Shown here piece after piece: positions 58,223 through 64,000 of a stretch of 64,000 bases of DNA. A program made the translations under genes and the position numbers. Source of the stretch: Amblyomma americanum. Lineage: Eukaryota; Arthropoda; Arachnida; Ixodida; Ixodidae. The stretch is taken from positions 105,967,048 to 106,031,047 of the forward strand of contig NC_135500.1 in the NCBI RefSeq assembly GCF_052857255.1, written 5' to 3'. A model generated the notes under the pieces. The model saw only the letters and a program-made list of their open reading frames with translations. It was not told where the DNA came from and did no database searches. Within the stretch, counting starts at the first letter, position 1, and every line of letters begins with the position of its first letter.

Positions 58223-59189
58223 CTGAAACAAGAAGGTTGGCGCAAGTTGAGGCGTGCGATGCTGTATCACATCGGAAGCTGTACCTGCAAGCACAGCGAA
58301 AAAGTAACACTCGCAGGAGGCAGTTGCAGTGAAAGTTCTTGACTACCAATACTAGCCCTCAAAGGTGCCTTCAACCTGAAGGTTGATGAGAAAAAGGAAC
58401 CTGAAGTGTTTATTCATCACTAGCATCACAGATATAAGCGAACAAAAAATTCACACCATATGGTAGTTGCAGTAGACAGCTAAATTGCTGCCTTCATTGC
58501 CTGGTTGTACAGCTTTGTGAGTAAATCAAGAAAAGCGCGAAAACGAAGCAAATAGAAAGGGCACAAAACAAAGCGTTTTCGGTATGAGTCTTTCATAGCC
58601 TTCTCTGGTATGCCGCTTTCTATTTCCTGTGATAGGTAACGACAGATAACATTCTCTCAAGCGTATTTTTTCTCTTCGATGGCCTGCCAATTAAAAAATA
58701 TTTTGCTAATTGTACTTGAGTGACGGAATAAACATTATGGGTTGCGCGTCAATAGTTCTCAGTAGTGCAGTAAAAACTCTTGTTTAGGATATCAATCTAC
58801 CTCGTCCTCCAGTATACAGGACGTGTCTGTCAGCCATGACTGGTGTTACACTTTTTATATAAGGAAAAAGCTCTTGTAATAGTTTAAAGCAGTGTAAATT
58901 TACGACGTTTATGTGAGGACTATTAGAATTTAGCGCAGCAGGTAACGATTTCCGAGTGGCCAACCAACACTGAAAAATAAAATTTGAGAGCCAGGCCTTT
59001 CGTCCACTTAGCTGACATGTTCATCTCAAAAAGAAAGAGCCCCTACAAAAGTTTCCTTCTGGTACAAATTTTCCAAGCAAAAGCTGCAGCGAGGTTACTG
59101 CCTGCAATAAAACGTACAATAAACGCAATAGGTGATCTGCGCACAGAACATTTCTGGTACTCCTAGCCTACAAAAATTGCTAACATATT
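58223..59189. other. Intron 5' of exon 1, no exon seen
   Basis: No MAM start pattern (C-x-F-E, C-x-W) on the minus strand. It runs into the gypsy LTR, whose 5' edge I cannot place exactly. Confidence 0.4.
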
Positions 59190-59563
59190 GCCGCGAAGCT
59201 TGCTTTTTGTCTGATCTTCTTATCGCGGCAGGCACGCCGCATTATCAATTTTCTGGGACGCGAGACGCGACCAGAGTTATCTCGATTTCTTCTAGCCTCG
59301 CGCAAGTGTGCCTATTATGTTCTGGAACTTTCCTTGCCGCCTTTAAAATCGAGCACGGCTAAGAGCGGCGGGCATTCTGTTAGTCGACGACCGCCGAGCA
59401 CGTTCGCTGCTATCGCCGCCGCTGAGTTTTCAGAGCTGTTCTTAGTGGGCGTAAGCCAGCCTATTAAAGTATTCTCTTACGAGCTGCTCTGTGCCTTCCT
59501 CAAGACCGGTCCCGAGTCGGTGCTACGTGACCCCGGCGGAGTTCCCGTCACCACCTCGTGACA
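59190..59563 (+). repeat. 5' LTR of the gypsy element
   Basis: The 3' end at GTGACA (59563) lies two bases before the TGG of the presumed primer-binding site. A TATTAAAG polyadenylation-like motif occurs at about 59462. The 5' boundary is set only by similarity to the solo LTR at 6.2 kb and is approximate. Confidence 0.6.
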
Positions 59564-59583
59564 TCTGGTGGAGGGGCTGGGTA

Positions 59584-60849
59584 ATGCACCCAACCCAACC
59601 TGGAAGATCCACCGTAGAGAACGAGAGCCAAGAAGATCCTGAGGTACGACACAGCCGCCGTCTTCAAGGCCTGCAAGCTCAGCACGGATTACTACCGGAT
59701 CCTACTCGACAACGACAACAAGCTCCAGCGCCCACCATGACCGAGCCAGCGACGTCCACCCCTGTCATGCTCCACCAGCCACGGGTGCCTCCAACCTTCC
59801 ACGGCTACCCTGGCGACGACCCGGAAGATTGGATAGACAACTTTGAGCGCGTGGCTACATTTAACAGCTGGGAAGATGGCATGAAGCTCCGCTATGTTTT
59901 CTTTTCCCTTGACAGTCCTGCAAGAACGTGGTACGAAAACCACGAGACTACCTTGAAGACCTGGAAATTATTCAAGTCTGAAGTCGTGAAGGCGTTTACC
60001 AGCATTCTCCGGAAGGAAAAGGCGCAGATGCTGCTGGACTCACGGATGCAGCACCCAAACGAAACTGTCAGCATGTACGTCGAAGAAATGCAGCGTCTTT
60101 TCCGCCGAGCTGACCCGAATATGACGGAGGAGAAGAAAACCGGATATCTAATGCGGGGCGTAAAGGAGTCTCTTTTCGCTGGCCTCGTACGAAATCCGCT
60201 CAAGACTGTCGCCGAATTCGCCGAAGAAGCGTCAACGATTGAGAAGACCCTGGACGCCCGCACAAGGCAGTACAACCGACCACCGCAGGTCTGCTCCAGC
60301 TTTCCGGACACGACGACTACAACCAGCGACTTGCGGGACATCATCCGTGAAATCGCCCGCGAAGAACTACGCCGGCTGCTGCCATCATCTTCACAACCTC
60401 AAGTAGCGAGCCTGACGGAAGTCGTCCGTGAAGAAGTGCGGCATGCGCTTGGCTGCCCTTCTGCGACGACTGAACCTCAAGCTCCAGCCATGAGTTACGT
60501 CGCTGCAGTACGCAAGCCCGCGCCTCGACGTGCCACCCCAAGCCCTATTCGACGTGAGCCAGCAGTGCTGGACCGCCGCCCTCCGGGCCCCGCCCACTCG
60601 ACCTACGAACAACGTTCGGGCCCAAGGAAATGCGACACCTGGAGAACCCGTGACAACCGTCCGCTGTGCTTCCACTGCGGTGAAGCAGGTCACGTCCTGC
60701 GTCACTGCCCGTTCCGACGCATCGGTCTTCGCGGATTCGCCGTTGACGCACCACGACCACGCTTCGACCAACATCCGCAAGAAATCGACGACTACCTGCG
60801 CCGCGACGAATACGTGTCGAGCCGATTTTCCCGCTCACCCTCGCCGTGA
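59584..60849 (+). CDS. gag: Gypsy gag polyprotein
   Basis: Structural protein that packages element RNA in cytoplasmic particles. The chosen ATG (59584) is the first after the primer-binding region and gives 421 residues plus stop. An upstream in-frame ATG lies inside the LTR. A retrotransposon gag domain (WIDNFERVATFNSW, later LKTWKLFKSEVVKAF) covers roughly residues 80-240. A Pro/Arg-rich tail follows, then one zinc knuckle CFHCGEAGHVLRHC (CX2CX4HX4C) near the C-terminus for RNA binding. This is the only gypsy gene here with an undamaged frame. Confidence 0.9.
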   Translation: MHPTQPGRSTVENESQEDPEVRHSRRLQGLQAQHGLLPDPTRQRQQAPAPTMTEPATSTPVMLHQPRVPPTFHGYPGDDPEDWIDNFERVATFNSWEDGMKLRYVFFSLDSPARTWYENHETTLKTWKLFKSEVVKAFTSILRKEKAQMLLDSRMQHPNETVSMYVEEMQRLFRRADPNMTEEKKTGYLMRGVKESLFAGLVRNPLKTVAEFAEEASTIEKTLDARTRQYNRPPQVCSSFPDTTTTTSDLRDIIREIAREELRRLLPSSSQPQVASLTEVVREEVRHALGCPSATTEPQAPAMSYVAAVRKPAPRRATPSPIRREPAVLDRRPPGPAHSTYEQRSGPRKCDTWRTRDNRPLCFHCGEAGHVLRHCPFRRIGLRGFAVDAPRPRFDQHPQEIDDYLRRDEYVSSRFSRSPSP

Positions 60850-61157
60850 GCCTCGCGCTTCACGTCGCCCTGCCACAGCTACGCAGCGGCTGTGCGAGGA
60901 AGGTCCCCCAGCCCCCGTAGGGGAAACTGAAAACAGCAACCTTAGGAGGTGAGGTTGCTTCCCGGCAAAAAAACGAAGACCCTCCAACGACGAGAACTCA
61001 CGGCGACGCCACACCGACGACGACACGACGCAACTTAGAGACCCCCAGGCCACCGACATCGACAAGGCCCTGCAGCCGCAGTCGCAATCACCGACCAAGC
61101 TGTGACCCGACGCCGAAAGTTACGTGCAACGCAAGAGCAAGGACTTCCGATCTAGAG

Positions 61158-62130
61158 GTGACTGTCGACGGCCGAAACGATACTGCTCTAATCGACACGG
61201 GAGCTGACTATTCCGTGCTGAGTGGTTCCTTCGCCGACCGGATCAAGAAAGTGACGACGACTTGGGATGCCCCGCAGATACACACAGCAGGCGGACACCT
61301 CATCACGCCATCAGGAAGGTGCACTGCGAGACTGACTGTCAACGGACACACATATCCGACAGTATTCGTCGTACTTCAGAAATGTTCCCGTGACGTCATT
61401 CTGGGGATGGACTTCTTGACACAGCACCGCGCAGTCATCGACCTCAAGTCCAAGTCCATCACGCTTTCGACGGACGAAGCTTTACCTCCGAAAACGACCC
61501 CAGAGCAGTCAAAGGCCCTCAGTGTTCTCGATGAAGAACTAACCATCCCACCCCGGTCCAGCGTCATCGTCCCCGTCTGTGCAAGAAATTTCGAAGACGC
61601 AGAAGGCATCATCGAGGGAAACACGCAGTTGCTCTTAGACAGACGACTTGGCGACGCAAGAGGCATCGCTCATTTGCGGCATGGAAAAGCCGAAGTACTG
61701 GTCACGAACTTCAGCGAAGAATACCGACACCTCAACAGAGGCACTACAATTGCGTTCTTGGACGAAGCAACTGATTTACTGGACGCCTTCATCATCTCCG
61801 ACGAACCTGCAAATGACAGCCTAAAGCAAGACCATGCTCCCACATTCGCCATCAACCCAGCATTACCCCGGGACCGACAAGAGAAAATCACCCTTCTTCT
61901 TCAAAGTTACAGCGAATGTTTCGCCTCGTCATCAAAGGTTCGACAAACGACGATAGCCAAACATCGAATTATAACCGACGAACACACCAGACATCTCCGC
62001 CAAAGCCCTTACCGTGTGTCGCCGCGAGAACGACAGGCCATCCGGGACCAAGTAGAGGAAATGCTTAGCGACGACGTCATCCAACCTTCGAAGAGCCCAT
62101 GGGCGGCACTGGTCGTTCTAGTGAGAAAGA
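61158..62130 (+). pseudogene. pol: Gypsy protease and start of pol
   Basis: Aspartic protease with the catalytic motif ALIDTGADYSVLSG (a D-T-G triad) and the second hydrophobic motif VILGMDFL. It is followed by the linker to reverse transcriptase, ending ALVVLVRK at the point where the frame is lost. It is in a different frame from gag. About 300 bases separate the two, so expression would need a frameshift or is itself broken. The frame runs to a stop at 62168, but the coding match ends near 62130. Confidence 0.85.
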
Positions 62131-63415
62131 CGGTGCTCTTCGATTCTGCGTCGATTATCGGCGACTAAACAAGATTACGAAAAAAGACGTCTACCCCCTC
62201 CCGAGGATCAACGACACTCTGGACAGGCTCTGCCACGTCAAGTATTTCTCGTCGATGGATCTCAAGAGTGGATATTGGCAGATTGAAGTCGACGAAAGAG
62301 ACAGGGAAAAGACTGCCTTCATCACACCGGACGGACTGTACGAGTTCAAAGTCATGCCATTTGGGCTTTGCTCCGCACCCGCAACTTTCCAAAGGGTAAT
62401 GGACACAGTGTTGGCAGGCCTCAAGTGGCAAACCTGTCTCGTCTATCTAGACGACGTTGTAGTCTTCGCAGCGAGCTTCGAGGAACACCTCCGGAGGCTG
62501 AAGGCAGTACTCGACGCAATCAAGTTATCCGGACTTACCCTGAAGCCTCAAAAGTGCCGGTTTGCCTACCACGAACTATTGTTTCTCGGCCACATCATCA
62601 GCAAGGACGGCGTGCGCCCCGACCCGCAGAAGACAGCCGCCATTGCCAATTTCCCGCAGCCTCATGACAAGAAGGCGGTCCGCAGATTTCTGGGATTGTG
62701 TGCTTATTACAGACGCTTTGTGAGGAATTTTTCGCGCGTCGCGGAACCTCTGACCAAGCTCTCCAAGGCAGACGTACCATTCACATGGAATTCGGCACAA
62801 GCGGAAGCCTTCAACGAACTTCAGCGTCTCCTGCAGTCTCCACCGGTGCTAGGGCACTTTGACGAAAACGCCGAGACAGAAATCCATACCGACGCAAGCA
62901 GCTTTGGTCTAGGCGCCGTGCTCGTCCAGAAAAACGAAGGAGTCGAAAAAGTAATAGCATATGCAAGTCGTTCATTGTCGAAAGCAGAAGCGAACTATTC
63001 GACCACTGAAAAGGAGTGCCTTGCGACCGTCTGGGCTACATCGAAGTTCCGTCCCTACTTGTATGGACGCCCGTTCAAGGTTGTGAGCGATCACCATGCA
63101 TTGTGCTGGCTGGCTAACTTGAAGAACCCCTCTGGCCGTCTCGCTTGATGGAGCTTGCGCCTCCAAGAATTCGACGTCGCGGTGGTCTACAAGTCTGGGC
63201 GAAAGCACTCCGACGCTGACTGCCTGTCACGAGCCCCTGTCGACACGCCGCCAAAAGACGATGGCGACGACGCTTTCCTTGGACTGCTAAGTTCCAGCGA
63301 CTTCGCACGACAGCAGCAATCTGATCCTGACCTACAGCGCCTGCACGAGTATCTTGAGGGGAAGTCTCCTTCACTTCCTGCCCTCTTCAGGCGTGGACTA
63401 TCGTCCTACTGTCTG
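62130..63415 (+). pseudogene. pol: Gypsy reverse transcriptase and RNase H
   Basis: Reverse transcriptase motifs in order: [34 protein letters not shown] and the active site [10 protein letters not shown], then the connection and the RNase H motif [14 protein letters not shown] with [11 protein letters not shown]. It is joined to the protease by a one-base frame change near 62130. A TGA stop at 63146-63148 interrupts the RNase H end (a C-to-T change at a CpG would explain it). Reading continues afterwards with LQEFDVAVVYKSGRKHSDAD. The copy is inactive. Confidence 0.9.
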
Positions 63416-63420
63416 TAACA

Positions 63421-64000
63421 GGAATCGTCGTGAAGAAGAACTTCTCACCGAACAAGGCCGCCTACCTTCTCGTCGTCCCGAAGAGCCTTCGGGAGGAAAT
63501 TCTGCAGGCTTCGCATGACGAACCAATGGCTGGCCACCTCGGGTTTACTCGCACCCTCCGCCGAATCCAAGAGAGATATTACTGGCCTCGTCTATCCTCC
63601 GACGTCGCGCACTACGTTAAGAATTGTCGTGAATGCCAACGCCGGAAAACGCCACCGAAAAGACCAGCAGGGTTCCTGCAGCCGATTCGACCGCTATCAA
63701 GACCTTTCCAGGAGGTCGGTATGGACCTACTTGGCTCCTTCCCAACATCAACGACGGGCAACAAGTGGATTATTGTGGCGACCGATTATCTCACCAGGTG
63801 CGCCGAAGCAAAGGCCCTCCCGAACGGCACAGCAGCAGAAGTCGCAAAATTCTTCGTCGAATCCATTCTTTTACGACACGGCGCCCCCGAAATACTGATA
63901 ACAGACAGGGGGACAGCGTTCACGGCGGAGCTAACCCAGTCCATTCTGCAGCACAGCCATACAAGTCACCGGAGAACAACTGCGTACTATCCGAAGACAA
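63421..64000 (+). pseudogene. pol: Gypsy integrase, truncated by window end
   Basis: In another frame than the RNase H. Starts with the zinc-binding part (ASHDEPMAGHLG and NCRECQRRK, giving H, H, C, C), then the catalytic core with the first Asp in GMDLLGSFP and the second in ILITDRGTAF. The Glu and C-terminal part lie beyond 64000. The frame change sits near 63405-63420, just before the integrase start. Confidence 0.85.

Larger units (their letters stand above)
59190..64000 (+). mobile_element. Ty3/gypsy LTR retrotransposon, 5' part, damaged
   Basis: LTR (about 59190-59563), a leader with a TGGTGGAGGGGCTGGG stretch just after the LTR where the primer-binding site should be, then gag, protease, reverse transcriptase, RNase H and integrase in Ty3 order. 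The 3' part lies beyond the window. It is antisense to the host gene and GC-rich compared with the introns. The pol frames are broken, so this copy cannot move by itself. Confidence 0.9.

Noticed and set aside
59892..61098. Several minus-strand open frames over gypsy gag
   Set aside because: They are reverse-strand shadows of the GC-rich gag region, which reads clearly on the plus strand.

Overview
The window looks like nuclear DNA of a hard tick (Ixodida). The evidence is several copies of a tRNA-derived SINE that I recognise as the tick Ruka type, degenerate LINE, mariner and Ty3/gypsy elements, and one host gene with many small exons spread over large AT-rich introns. There are no operons, rRNA genes or CRISPR arrays. 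The species cannot be named from the sequence alone.

One host gene spans nearly the whole window on the minus strand (58222 down to 792). I assembled 26 internal exons from domain matches plus splice sites, and every junction agrees in reading phase. Together they total 3,621 bases (1,207 codons). In protein order they encode: MAM1 (its first part lies upstream of the window's recognisable exons), LDLa1, MAM2, LDLa2, MAM3, MAM4, MAM5, MAM6, a short Pro/Thr/Ser linker, then LDLa3 (with its own linker) and LDLa4. This is the architecture of extracellular or apical-membrane MAM/LDL-receptor-class-A proteins (MALRD1 or apical endosomal glycoprotein type). Neither the signal peptide and promoter nor the C-terminal end is seen. 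Both ends of the series are open in phase 1, so the gene continues in both directions. Each MAM is cut by a phase-1 intron after the N-terminal third and a phase-0 intron before the last strand. The intron between those two differs in place and phase from repeat to repeat and is missing in MAM5. One intron (23592-24559) appears to be a GC-AG intron.

The introns hold the rest of the content. Mobile elements include: a mariner relic with terminal inverted repeats (13.35-14.64 kb); SINE copies (1.2, 3.8, 20.4, 22.6, 39.5 and 49.3 kb), two with clear target duplications; a LINE reverse-transcriptase relic (37.4-38.9 kb); and three copies of a foldback element flanked by TTAA (35.9, 37.9 and 44.8 kb), one inserted inside the LINE relic. 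There are several other hairpin-forming repeats (8.5, 9.9, 14.8-15.2, 26.4 and 29.1-29.6 kb), a gypsy-related solo LTR (6.2 kb) and an internally deleted LTR element (7.4-8.0 kb).

The last 5 kb (about 59.2-64.0 kb) is the 5' portion of a Ty3/gypsy retrotransposon on the plus strand, antisense to the host gene: LTR, gag, protease, reverse transcriptase/RNase H and part of integrase. Its pol region carries frameshifts and an in-frame stop, and it runs off the window edge. The main points of novelty are the TTAA foldback family, the foldback family with the shared tail motif, and the uneven intron evolution among the six MAM repeats.
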